Of a stretch of 64,000 nt of DNA, positions 26,104-35,279 are shown one piece after another (positions within the stretch are counted from its first letter, which is position 1; each line of letters opens with the position of its first letter). The stretch spans positions 1 to 64,000 of the forward strand of contig SHBV01000012.1 in assembly GCA_004211885.1 (NCBI GenBank). The letters run 5' to 3'. Made by a program: the position numbers and the translations under genes. The notes beneath the pieces were generated by a model. It saw only the letters and a list, made by a program, of their open reading frames with translations. It searched no databases and was not told the DNA's origin. The stretch is from Verrucomicrobiaceae bacterium. GTDB lineage: Bacteria > Verrucomicrobiota > Verrucomicrobiia > Verrucomicrobiales > DEV007.

Positions 26104-26545
26104 AAAATCAGCAAATATTGAACCTTGAAAGTAGTTCTACTAAATACGTTCTATAGAAAAAATATTTTTGTCGGTTTTGAATCTTCATGAGTTGTGCTGA
26201 GCTCTTAAATCTTAATCAATTAAATTGGTCTACTTAATATCCACGCGCTGGTTAAATACACGCTTTTTTAAATATGATATTTTGAATAATAAGTGGGGTG
26301 AGATTATTTGGTTCGTTCGACCTAAATGTCAAAATCTTAGTGACGCTTTGAGAAAAAAAATGGCAGCAACCATACCTTGAAATATTTTATAAATATATTG
26401 AGGATATGAATTAATTTTCATAATTTTACAATTTCTCAAAAATCCATACTAATTGTTATGATGGACGCCAGTGATAATTCCCCCTCAAAATAAAGAATTT
26501 TATAATTCTTAATCCCTCTATTTCTTAGGCCAGATCTATACTATT
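26104..26545. other. Long AT-rich gap upstream of dnaA, possible origin or regulatory region
   Basis: These 442 bp hold no gene I can support. They include AT-rich stretches (around 26380-26450) and one 7-bp dyad AAGAATT/AATTCTT at 26493-26510. On the minus strand that dyad is followed by a T-rich run, so it may be a weak terminator of the symporter gene ending at 26546. I found no perfect TTATCCACA box in the gap. The nearest variant, TTGTCCACA (26682-26690), lies inside the symporter gene. Origin function is therefore possible from position only. Confidence 0.3.
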
Positions 26546-28135
26546 TCATTTTTGTACTGGAAATAAAAACCCGGCCCCAAGTGTTATTAAGCAAGTCACT
26601 GGCCACATCCATGCATAATGGATAACGGAGGATATTCCCGAAGCCGTCACCTCAATCGGCAACCACCTGTTGGCGAACAAGTTGTCCACAGATATCCAGT
26701 TTAAATTAATCACAATGTTGTAAATATCTGTCCGAACAAGCAAAACCATGAATATCGAAATAATGCAGCCTATGAATAAGCCGCGGGCCGAAGACCTTCG
26801 CCTATCGGCGAATAAAGCAGCTAAGAACAATCCTAATAATGGGCCAGTCGTATAAGCGATCATACCAAAGGCAAGATCCACCATATTTATGTTGCCTCTT
26901 AACTCATCAAGTCCAATGGCACATAAAGATAAAATAATACCCCACATAACAACTAAATAACGAGAAATACGTAATAAATAAGCTGGGTCCTTGCCATTCT
27001 TCACAGCCAATGAAGGATCAATAAAGAGTGCCAATGTTGTCTGCGAAAGAGCAGCAAGAATAGAATCAAGGCTCGAAATAGCAGCTGCAAAAATGGCAGC
27101 TATAATGAGTCCCCTGAGTCCCACAGGTAGAGTAGTTGTAATCCAAGTTGGAAAAACGTAATCTTTACTCTGGTCAAACAAAGCCTGCTCTGCCAAGGAG
27201 GGCTCATTGACACTATAATGAACAAATAACGCTGTCCCAACAAGAAGCATCAGCAACGTCAAAAATTGGCCAATTGAGCTCCAAATAATTGCTTTGCGAG
27301 CTTCTCTTGCAGATTTGCAGCAGAACATCCGTTGAGCATTCAATTGATCGACACCAAAAGAATTTAAATTCAAAAATGGAACCGCTATTATTGCAACCCA
27401 CAGAGTAAAACCAACATCAGGATCAGTAGTGAGGTTTAATAAAGTGAACTTACCATAATCACCCGCTTCTTGAACGTTTCCTCCGATTTCCTTAAACGTA
27501 GCCCACCCACCATCGATCTGAGAAACAATCCAAAATAGGGCCATGATCCCTCCAATAGTAAATAATGCAAACTGCATAACATCCGTCCATATCACAGTGC
27601 GCATGCCCCCCATCAATGTCCAAACGATTGCAAATGCGCCAATTACCCATATGCATTGATAAAATTCCCAGCCAGTAACAACCTTCAAAGCCAATGCGGC
27701 GACTAGGACCCTGACACTCTGCCCAAGGATACTGCCAATAGAGAAAATTATTGTAGCTAAACGCTTAACTGATACCCCTAACCGGTTCCCCATATAATCA
27801 TATGGACTATAAATTTCTTGCTCATAATAAACCTTCACAAAAAAGTATCCCACTAAAACGCGAGCTATAACAGAGCCCAAAGCCCATTGCAGGTAAGTAA
27901 AATTACCAGTAAGCGCAAATACCATCCCAGGAACCCCTATGAATGTGACTCCACTGATTTCTGTTGCAATGATAGATCCGCTAACTGCTTGCCACGGCAT
28001 GGAGCGGCCTCCGAGAAAGAAATCCTGTATAGTTCCCTGCTTCCCTTTCATCAAATGCCCCACCCAAGTCGTTAAAGCCAAATAGCCAAATACTACTATC
28101 CAATCAATGCGAGTGAAATGCTCGTGAACTTCCAT
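26546..28135 (-). CDS. Sodium:solute symporter (SSS/SLC5 family)
   Basis: This 529-residue integral membrane protein has about 13 hydrophobic segments, in keeping with the LeuT-fold SSS family. The early segment DFFLGGRSMPWQAVSGSIIATEISG is the typical family start, with the conserved GGR and Ser-rich helix 1. LIIAAIFAAAISSLDSILAALSQT matches the sodium-site helix with consecutive Ser residues. It should import a small organic solute or sugar with sodium; the substrate is not readable. It lies upstream of dnaA on the same strand but separated by 442 bp, so it is unlikely to be in the same operon. Confidence 0.9.
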   Translation of the reverse strand: MEVHEHFTRIDWIVVFGYLALTTWVGHLMKGKQGTIQDFFLGGRSMPWQAVSGSIIATEISGVTFIGVPGMVFALTGNFTYLQWALGSVIARVLVGYFFVKVYYEQEIYSPYDYMGNRLGVSVKRLATIIFSIGSILGQSVRVLVAALALKVVTGWEFYQCIWVIGAFAIVWTLMGGMRTVIWTDVMQFALFTIGGIMALFWIVSQIDGGWATFKEIGGNVQEAGDYGKFTLLNLTTDPDVGFTLWVAIIAVPFLNLNSFGVDQLNAQRMFCCKSAREARKAIIWSSIGQFLTLLMLLVGTALFVHYSVNEPSLAEQALFDQSKDYVFPTWITTTLPVGLRGLIIAAIFAAAISSLDSILAALSQTTLALFIDPSLAVKNGKDPAYLLRISRYLVVMWGIILSLCAIGLDELRGNINMVDLAFGMIAYTTGPLLGLFLAALFADRRRSSARGLFIGCIISIFMVLLVRTDIYNIVINLNWISVDNLFANRWLPIEVTASGISSVIHYAWMWPVTCLITLGAGFLFPVQK

Positions 28136-28230
28136 TAGCAGTGATGCTGTTACGAGGTAATAAAAATATCAATACCCATTCGTTTTACTTTCCTTTAATA
28201 ATTCATTTGAATATCCTTATGTCTCAATAA

Positions 28231-28473
28231 ATGCCAGATCAATTTGATAAACTTAAACATCTCTTAAGAAAGAGAATCGAAATCATAGCAGATCACGAAT
28301 TTCGAGACAATGACCCCGATTCTCATTTGAATGCACTAAAAGAAATCTCGGAATCAATCGAAGAGCATCATCATGAACTACAAGGGAAAATTTCACCTCA
28401 ATTGGAACATTTTTTGGACAATCGAAGCTACAATAAAGCATTAAAATTCTTAGAAAAGATTCAGCAGAACTGA
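28231..28473 (+). CDS. Small hypothetical helical protein
   Basis: This is an 80-residue acidic and His-rich helical protein (HLLRKRIEIIADHEFRD, SIEEHHHELQGKI) with no membrane segment. I do not recognise a family. Reasons to call it real are the regular amphipathic pattern, the 63-bp spacing to the next gene on the same strand, and the lack of a longer ORF in any other frame. It may share a transcript with the superoxide dismutase gene, which suggests a housekeeping or stress context, but that is only position. Confidence 0.55.
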   Translation: MPDQFDKLKHLLRKRIEIIADHEFRDNDPDSHLNALKEISESIEEHHHELQGKISPQLEHFLDNRSYNKALKFLEKIQQN

Positions 28474-28536
28474 CTGCTCGACATTTTCCATGTTAAATAT
28501 ATTCTTAAATACAAAAATCACTAAACTATAAAAATT

Positions 28537-29145
28537 ATGGCACACGAATTACCTGAACTACCTTATTCACATGATGCTTTGGAACCATTCATTGACTCCA
28601 AGACAATGGAAATACATCATGGAAAACATCACAATGCATATGTTACTAATCTCAACAATGCCATCGCCGGCAATGAAGATTTAGAGGCAAAGTCTATCCT
28701 CGAACTCATATCAGATTTGGATGCAGTGCCAGAGAACATACGAGGTGCAGTTAGAAATAACGGAGGAGGTCATGCAAACCACTCTCTATTCTGGAGCATC
28801 ATGGGACCTGACAAAGGAGGCGAACCCAGCGGCCCTCTTGGAGATGCTATTAATTCAACATTTGGGACCTTTGAAAGTTTTAAAGACGCATTCACTAAGG
28901 CTGGAATGACTAGATTTGGAAGTGGATGGGCTTGGTTAAGTGTTTCCAATGGATCACTAGAAGTGTCCTCAACGCCCAACCAAGACAGTCCAATAATGGA
29001 TGGCAATGAACCTATCATAGGCTGTGACGTTTGGGAACATGCCTATTACTTAAACTATCAAAACCTGAGACCTGACTACATTAACGCGTGGTGGAATGTT
29101 GTTAATTGGGAAGCTGCAGCGGCACGCTTTGAGGCAGCGTCCTAA
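28537..29145 (+). CDS. sodA: Superoxide dismutase, Mn/Fe type
   Basis: This 202-residue protein has the family ligands: His in [16 protein letters not shown] [12 protein letters not shown] near residue 27, His in [11 protein letters not shown] near 80, and Asp/His in [19 protein letters not shown] near 165. [10 protein letters not shown] and RFGSGWAWL are closer to Mn-type than Fe-type enzymes, so I use sodA with some reserve about metal choice. It dismutates superoxide in the cytoplasm; no signal peptide is present. A clear rho-independent terminator follows. Confidence 0.95.
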   Translation: MAHELPELPYSHDALEPFIDSKTMEIHHGKHHNAYVTNLNNAIAGNEDLEAKSILELISDLDAVPENIRGAVRNNGGGHANHSLFWSIMGPDKGGEPSGPLGDAINSTFGTFESFKDAFTKAGMTRFGSGWAWLSVSNGSLEVSSTPNQDSPIMDGNEPIIGCDVWEHAYYLNYQNLRPDYINAWWNVVNWEAAAARFEAAS

Positions 29146-29178
29146 TGAACTTAATACTTATCAATTAAATCTTAATTT

Positions 29179-29213
29179 AAAAATGCCTCACCTTACCAAG
29201 TGGGGCATTTTTT
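29179..29213 (+). terminator. Rho-independent terminator after sodA
   Basis: AAAAATGCCTCAC (29179-29191) pairs with GTGGGGCATTTTT (29200-29212), one T-G pair inside, with an 8-nt loop and T-run. It cleanly ends the sodA unit 34 bp past the stop and precedes the DUF1080 gene. Confidence 0.88.
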
Positions 29214-29229
29214 ATTCGCATATTAAAAT

Positions 29230-29955
29230 ATGAAATATCCTAGTAAAATTCTCCTAACAATTATTGTAATTGTCTGGACCATGGAGTTTAGAAGCTTCGG
29301 CCAATCCAACGAAAATCCAACGATAAAAGTCCATAATAAACTCACACAAAAGGAGCTCGATGAGGGGTGGAAATTATTATTCGATGGGAAAGACATTAAG
29401 GGCTGGCGATATTACGACTCTACTTCCAGAAAAATCAAAGGTTGGACTGTCTCTAACGGTCATTTACACAAACCTTTAGGCATTAAAGCTGGCAACATCA
29501 TGACAAATAAAATCTATGACAATTATATTTTTTCATGGGAATGGAAGCTAGAGGATAGAGGCAATAACGGTGTTAAATATTTTATAACGGAGGAAAGAAA
29601 ATCGGCAATTGGTCATGAATATCAAATGATTGATGACAAGAAAGTTGAAGACCCCTATTCATCGAACGGGTCATTCTATCTCATCGTAAAACCAGTCGAT
29701 GGAAAACCAAATTTACCAATGGGTTCATGGAATCATTCACGAATCATAGTCAAAGGAAACAATGTTGAGCACTGGCTAAATGGAATAAAAATATTATCTT
29801 ACGTTTGTGGTAGTGATGAAGTAATGAGCAGAGTGCCAAAAACAAAATTTAAAAAGGTCTGGAAATTCGGAGAAAAGATAAAGGGTCATATTCTACTTAC
29901 TGATCACACTGATGCCTGCTGGTATAGGAATATAAAAATTAAAGAGCTCCCCTAA
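29230..29955 (+). CDS. Exported DUF1080 protein (3-keto-disaccharide hydrolase-like)
   Basis: This 241-residue protein has an N-terminal signal segment (ILLTIIVIVWTMEFRSFG), then the DUF1080 start EGWKLLFDGKDIKGWR and the KYFITEERKSAIGHEYQMIDD block. The concanavalin-like beta sandwich fits the length. In PVC and Bacteroidetes bacteria such proteins are secreted and one subfamily cleaves 3-keto-glycosides; here the activity is inferred from the domain only. It is followed after 41 bp by the giant dehydrogenase/cytochrome c protein on the same strand, a common PVC association. Confidence 0.88.
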   Translation: MKYPSKILLTIIVIVWTMEFRSFGQSNENPTIKVHNKLTQKELDEGWKLLFDGKDIKGWRYYDSTSRKIKGWTVSNGHLHKPLGIKAGNIMTNKIYDNYIFSWEWKLEDRGNNGVKYFITEERKSAIGHEYQMIDDKKVEDPYSSNGSFYLIVKPVDGKPNLPMGSWNHSRIIVKGNNVEHWLNGIKILSYVCGSDEVMSRVPKTKFKKVWKFGEKIKGHILLTDHTDACWYRNIKIKELP

Positions 29956-29996
29956 AAAATATTATGAATTCGTTGAACCGCTAAAACATCAATTAA

Positions 29997-32900
29997 ATGA
30001 TTAAAAGAATTGCTATAATCTTTTTCATTTCCCTTATTATCATTAAATCGGATGCGGATGAGACTTTTCCTAAAGTCTCAGATGATTTTAACGTCGCATT
30101 GTTCGCCCAAGAACCCCTAGTTCGAAACCCTTGCGCAATAACTTTTGATAAACTAGGAAGGTTGTGTGTAGGAATGGGGCCTCAATACAGAAAACCCAAG
30201 CCGGAAACAGAGGGAGATTCGGTGTGGATCATTCTTGATAAGAATGGAGACGGTTCAGCGGATTCAAGAATAGAATTCGCATCTGGTTTCAATTCTATCC
30301 AAGGATTAGCATGGAAAGGTAATGACTTATGGGTAGCAAATGCTCCTGATCTCACTTTGGTTAGAGATACTAACAATGACGATATAGGAGATGAATATGT
30401 GAAAGTCTATACAGACCTCGGAAATTTAGAACATGGACTGCATGGTCTAAATTTTGGTCCAGATGGTAAGCTTTACATGTCAAAAGGTAATTCTAAAGGG
30501 CTAACCATTTTACCCGAAAAAATAGCACCTCAACCTTTTCGAGAATTGTGGGGTATATCAACACCCAAGAACACCCCCTCTTTTCCTGCGCCTGTATTAT
30601 CAAACAGAAAAAATTATAACAAATCCTATCACCATCCTGCGGATGATTGGGGGATCACAGGTGGAATTCTTAGATGTGATGATGATGGAAAGAACCTTGA
30701 AATCATCTCAAGAGGATTTCGAAATCCATGGGACATATGTTTTGACGATGAATTCAACTGGTTAGGTACTGATAATGATCAGACCATGGGAGATAAAATT
30801 TTTGCTCCTTTTTTTGGTGCCCATTTTGGATGGGGACATAGTTGGAGCTACGATTGGAAGGGTGATTACCATCTACCTACGGCACCTTCAAGTGGCCCTC
30901 TCTTTGAGGGATCTGGTACAGGTATTATCTTTTGCAACATAGCTGATTATCCAAAAAAATACCGTAACGTTTTTTTTATTAATGACTGGCTAAATCGGGA
31001 AGTATACATCTTCAAACCTGAGTGGAAAGGGGCTTGGAGGTTTTCCGAATCTCAAAATCTAGTTTCTTTAGCGAGCGCTGGCACTGGAAGGTCTATGCCA
31101 CTTAGTAAAGGAAGAAGCTTTGATCCCGTTGATATTGAGCTTGGCCCAGATAGATCGATATGGATATCCAGTTGGGGCAGGCAATATGGAGCTCATTATG
31201 AAAATGGGTCACTTGCCAATGAAGGGCGCATCTATAGACTTTGGCCAAAAATATTCAAGCCGGTCAAAGAACAGCTCAAAAAAAGATCCGAAAATATTCA
31301 AGATTGGTCATTCAAGGAATTACTCAAAGACCTCGGCAGCCATTTACCTGCATGGAGGACAAACGCACAAGATGAACTTATCAGGAGAGGAGATCAATCT
31401 TTAGGTATTCTTGAAAAGACACTAAAAGAAAATACACAAAACAAATCCTTAGAGACATGGGCAACTTGGGCAATTGGCAGAATCAAAAAAAATCCTAATT
31501 TGCCAGAAGAAACTTTGAATCAAAAAATCCAATCCATTAGAATCCAAACTCACAACAAAATCATCCACCCTAATTTTAACAAATACTTGAACGACTCAAA
31601 TGCGAGGGTAAGAAATGAAGCAGTAATTGCAATACGCCAACTCAAAGAGAAAAAATTCACTGCTCACTTAAAAAGTTTAGCCGAAAAGGAAAAGGATAGA
31701 ATTGTATTCTATTCAGTATGGGGAGCCCTAATGGATTTATGTACCGTTGAGGAACTAAAACATCAAATCAACGAAAAATCGCCAGGGCTAAAACTATCGG
31801 CTCTACTTGCACTCCTGGAAAAGGATACCCTTCCTAGTAAATTAATTGAAAGACTTTGCTCGAATCTTGTATTCACCGAGGGGCAAGACCCTAGAATCGT
31901 GAAGATTGCGGTGCGTCGATCAAAAGGAAAAGCAGTATTTGAAAGTCGAGGGAGGCCATTAACAGCTGAAGGATTAACTCCTACTAAATTTCACTCTACT
32001 ACTATCAATCCTTTCTCAAATCTAAAGCCTTCAACGGAAAATAATTATGCTGTAGATACACTGGAAATCGGAAAGAAAATTTATACTGATAGAAATTATT
32101 TACTTAGAAAAATTCCAGCACAGTTGAAAAATGATATCTTCATAAAAACGGCTTGTGCCGATGCAGAATACTCAAAGGGCTTTCAACTGACTTTTAACCT
32201 AAAGTATCCTAGCACATTATTTTTAATAGATGATTCAAGAGCTGAACAATTACCGGAATGGGCTAACAGTGACTGGAAAGAAACGAACCTAATAATTAAG
32301 ACTGATGATCCAAAAGAAATGAAGGTCTTTCAAAAAGATTTTCCTGCAGGCATCGTAAAGCTTGGTCCTAATAGACAAGGGGTTAATTCGCGGAAAGGAA
32401 ACTATTTGATTGCCGCTAAACCAAAGCTCTTAAGCAACAAGAATGAAATAACTACTGTGAAATCAGTGATCGAATCATTGTCGTTTGCTGATGCAGTGAA
32501 AGGCGAAGACCTATTCATGAGTATTTATGGAGCGAATTGTTCTTCATGTCATCAAGTATCCGGCAAAGGTAAAAACCATGCTCCAGATTTAAGCAATATT
32601 GGCAATAGGGCCGATCCAAAAATACTCGCCGAAGCAATACTCAATCCAAGCCAGAGCATTACCGAAGGATTCGCTGCTCAAATGTTTAAACTAAAAAGTG
32701 GAATTATACATACTGGTATCGTTCTTGAGGAAACTGGACGCGAAATTAAACTTGCCATGACTGGAGGCGCAGTAGTCAGCATCCAAAGAAATGAAATAAT
32801 TGAACGAAAAGGATTACCAATCTCCGCAATGCCAGCAAGCTTTGCTGAATTGCTTAACCCCAAAGAAGTGGCTCATATCATTGCTTATCTATCGGATCAA

Positions 32901-33797
32901 ACGAAAGCTAACATTAAGAAGCCTGAGGAATCTAGAAGTTTTAACTTTGAAAGAAACAACGCTGATAAACTCACCATCAATTTAGGAAAACAACCAATAG
33001 CGACTTACTTAATAGATGATCCTATCTTAACTAGAAGAGGGTTAATAAATATAAAATCTCCTTCTGGAATTCCAATCACCCGCCCCTTCCCAGCTCCAAA
33101 AAATGAGGACCACTCTAACATGCATCCTGGTATATGGTTAAGCTATGGATGGATTGATGGAAATGACTATTGGAGACTAAAATCCAAAGTGAAATTTGAA
33201 AATTTTTTGCAAGAACCAACCTCAAATAAAAAGAATGCATTATTTTCAGTTAGGAATCGCTACTTGAATGAAGACTCAACAGAAACGGTCTGCATTGAAG
33301 ACAGCACTTATAACTTTAGCCTTCATCCAAAGGGTGTCCTCTTGGAAATTTCAGCTACCTATTTTAACGATGAAAGAGAATTCGCTTTTGGTGATCAGGA
33401 AGAAAGCGGACTTGCTTTAAGAATGGCTAAATCTTTAACTGTCGAATTTGGTAAAGGAAGAATATTAAATAATACGGGTGATCTGAATGGCAAAGGGACA
33501 TGGGGCAAGCCATTTAAATGGATTGATTATTCAGGAATCCACGATGAAAAAAGAATTGGCCTTCTTTTAATACCAAGCAATAAGAATAAAATGGAAAGCT
33601 GGGCTCACAGCAGAGACTATGGAGTTCTTGTTGCCAACCCTTTCCCTAAGCAACCTCAAGAACGACGCGAACCATACGTAAAAACATTAATTAAAAAAGG
33701 CGAGAAGCTAAAAATGCAATACCGAGTACTTATTCACGAAAATCAAAAAGGGCAATTTGACCCAAAAAGAATTGCTGATCATCTATTGAATCAGTAA
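29997..33797 (+). CDS. PVC-type dehydrogenase beta-propeller with HEAT repeats, cytochrome c and PmoA-like domain
   Basis: This is a 1266-residue exported protein with an N-terminal signal (AIIFFISLIIIKSDA). Residues about 20-420 form the sorbosone-dehydrogenase-like propeller typical of PVC proteins (PDFNV start, GLHGLNFGPDGKLY, GFRNPWDICFD). Residues about 430-620 look like HEAT-type helical repeats. A single c-type haem motif C848-S-S-C-H852 with HAPDLSNIG follows. The last roughly 260 residues resemble the PmoA-like DUF6807 domain, with HPGIWLSYGWIDGNDYWR close to its HxG-W motif. It is probably a periplasmic carbohydrate oxidation or binding protein feeding electrons through the haem. 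The reaction is unknown. Confidence 0.85.
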   Translation: MIKRIAIIFFISLIIIKSDADETFPKVSDDFNVALFAQEPLVRNPCAITFDKLGRLCVGMGPQYRKPKPETEGDSVWIILDKNGDGSADSRIEFASGFNSIQGLAWKGNDLWVANAPDLTLVRDTNNDDIGDEYVKVYTDLGNLEHGLHGLNFGPDGKLYMSKGNSKGLTILPEKIAPQPFRELWGISTPKNTPSFPAPVLSNRKNYNKSYHHPADDWGITGGILRCDDDGKNLEIISRGFRNPWDICFDDEFNWLGTDNDQTMGDKIFAPFFGAHFGWGHSWSYDWKGDYHLPTAPSSGPLFEGSGTGIIFCNIADYPKKYRNVFFINDWLNREVYIFKPEWKGAWRFSESQNLVSLASAGTGRSMPLSKGRSFDPVDIELGPDRSIWISSWGRQYGAHYENGSLANEGRIYRLWPKIFKPVKEQLKKRSENIQDWSFKELLKDLGSHLPAWRTNAQDELIRRGDQSLGILEKTLKENTQNKSLETWATWAIGRIKKNPNLPEETLNQKIQSIRIQTHNKIIHPNFNKYLNDSNARVRNEAVIAIRQLKEKKFTAHLKSLAEKEKDRIVFYSVWGALMDLCTVEELKHQINEKSPGLKLSALLALLEKDTLPSKLIERLCSNLVFTEGQDPRIVKIAVRRSKGKAVFESRGRPLTAEGLTPTKFHSTTINPFSNLKPSTENNYAVDTLEIGKKIYTDRNYLLRKIPAQLKNDIFIKTACADAEYSKGFQLTFNLKYPSTLFLIDDSRAEQLPEWANSDWKETNLIIKTDDPKEMKVFQKDFPAGIVKLGPNRQGVNSRKGNYLIAAKPKLLSNKNEITTVKSVIESLSFADAVKGEDLFMSIYGANCSSCHQVSGKGKNHAPDLSNIGNRADPKILAEAILNPSQSITEGFAAQMFKLKSGIIHTGIVLEETGREIKLAMTGGAVVSIQRNEIIERKGLPISAMPASFAELLNPKEVAHIIAYLSDQTKANIKKPEESRSFNFERNNADKLTINLGKQPIATYLIDDPILTRRGLINIKSPSGIPITRPFPAPKNEDHSNMHPGIWLSYGWIDGNDYWRLKSKVKFENFLQEPTSNKKNALFSVRNRYLNEDSTETVCIEDSTYNFSLHPKGVLLEISATYFNDEREFAFGDQEESGLALRMAKSLTVEFGKGRILNNTGDLNGKGTWGKPFKWIDYSGIHDEKRIGLLLIPSNKNKMESWAHSRDYGVLVANPFPKQPQERREPYVKTLIKKGEKLKMQYRVLIHENQKGQFDPKRIADHLLNQ

Positions 33798-33892
33798 AAA
33801 TAAACAGATTATTCTGGAATAAATAATTCTTAAAATTTTCAAGTGAAGAGGAATTTATAAATGAACAAACAGCTTAACTAAAAACAATCGAT

Positions 33893-35275
33893 TTGAGCTC
33901 AAATAGCAACAACAGGCCCAACTTTACTAGTGAAGCAAAAGCTTCTGCGGATCGTGATAAGTTACCCGTTGATGACAAGAAAAACCGCAGCAGTCCTCCC
34001 AAGGAGGATATAGTAATGCAATCATTACGATTTATTGTTATTCCCGTCATCATACTTGGTCTTGGGTATCTCATATACAGCCAAATAAAAGAACCAACTG
34101 CCAAACCAAAAAAACCACCTGGAATTCGCAAAGTTCCGAAAACCAAAGTCATTGAGCTTCATGTCGAAAATTACACGTCATCTATCGAATCCAATGGAAT
34201 CATTAATGCTCACAATGAAGTTAATTTAACTTCTCAGGTACCAGGAAGGGTTGTAGAAATACATCCTCAATTCGAAGATGGCGCCTTTTTCAAAAAAGGA
34301 ACAATCCTAGTCGAATTGGAAGAGGCTGACTTCCTTACCTCAGTCGCTAGTGCCGAAGCGATGCTCGCGCAGGCATCAGCATCTCATGCACAAGAAAAAG
34401 CAAGATCAGAACAGGCTAGACTCAACTGGGAAGATCTCGGCTATGACGAAGAACCCAATGAGTTAGTTCTTAGACTTCCACAATTGCGTGAGGCTGAAGC
34501 TAGGGTCAATTCCGCGACAACTCAATTAGCACAAGCGAAGCGTAACTTTGACAGGTCTAAAATAAAAGCTCCTTTCGATGGGAGAGTAAGAAAAAGACTA
34601 GTCGGCGTGAGTCAGGCGATTTCTGGTAGCACACCACTAGGAAACATATTTGCGGTGGATTATGCCGAAGTAAGAATTCCAATTAGCGCCAAAGAAATGC
34701 GTCATTTAAATTTACCTGAAAATCCCGATGATCCATCAGTTGAGATTACTCTGCATGACGCGTTAGACGAAAAAAATCAAACTATCTGGCCAGCTCAAAT
34801 AATAAGAACTGAAGGCACCTTAGACGAAAACTCACTGGAACTTTTTGCAATTGCTAAAATCTTAGATCCTTTTGGACGCAATTCTACTCTGCCTCCATTG
34901 AGAATAGGCCAACCCGTCAATGCTAAGATACCCGGAAAAATTCTTGAAGGGGTCATTAAGATTCCTCGGAGAGCCGTGAGACAACTTAGGAGAATTAATA
35001 TTATTGATAAAGACGATCTTCCCTTATTAATGAACCAATTCCTTGCTACGGTTTCACGTTTTCCACTAAAAATGCATGGAATATCAGTTGAACCCATAAG
35101 AGAGAATCAATCACATATCATCATTCAGGATGATTCAATAAAAGGAGGCACCCTACTTTCGACTACTCCAATGCCCTGGATTCCAGACGGATCTAAGGTC
35201 GAAATCATTTTTGAGGAAACTCCTAAAGAAGCAGATGATGCGGAGGATAGAAAAACCACATTAATCTCTCCTTAG
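33893..35275 (+). CDS. RND efflux periplasmic adaptor subunit (HlyD/AcrA family)
   Basis: This 460-residue protein has a hydrophilic N-terminus, one transmembrane segment (FIVIPVIILGLGYLIY), then the membrane-fusion fold. LTSQVPGRVVEIHPQFEDG is the lipoyl half, followed by a helical hairpin (AEAMLAQASASHAQEK and SATTQLAQAKRNF) and the second lipoyl half IKAPFDGRVRKRLVGVSQ. I use the TTG at 33893. An alternative ATG at 34016 has a full AAGGAGG 9 bp upstream and would start just before the membrane segment; the 41 codons between look coding. It links the inner-membrane pump encoded next (4-bp gap) to an outer-membrane channel not present here. Confidence 0.9.
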   Translation: MSSNSNNRPNFTSEAKASADRDKLPVDDKKNRSSPPKEDIVMQSLRFIVIPVIILGLGYLIYSQIKEPTAKPKKPPGIRKVPKTKVIELHVENYTSSIESNGIINAHNEVNLTSQVPGRVVEIHPQFEDGAFFKKGTILVELEEADFLTSVASAEAMLAQASASHAQEKARSEQARLNWEDLGYDEEPNELVLRLPQLREAEARVNSATTQLAQAKRNFDRSKIKAPFDGRVRKRLVGVSQAISGSTPLGNIFAVDYAEVRIPISAKEMRHLNLPENPDDPSVEITLHDALDEKNQTIWPAQIIRTEGTLDENSLELFAIAKILDPFGRNSTLPPLRIGQPVNAKIPGKILEGVIKIPRRAVRQLRRINIIDKDDLPLLMNQFLATVSRFPLKMHGISVEPIRENQSHIIIQDDSIKGGTLLSTTPMPWIPDGSKVEIIFEETPKEADDAEDRKTTLISP

Positions 35276-35279
35276 CAGT

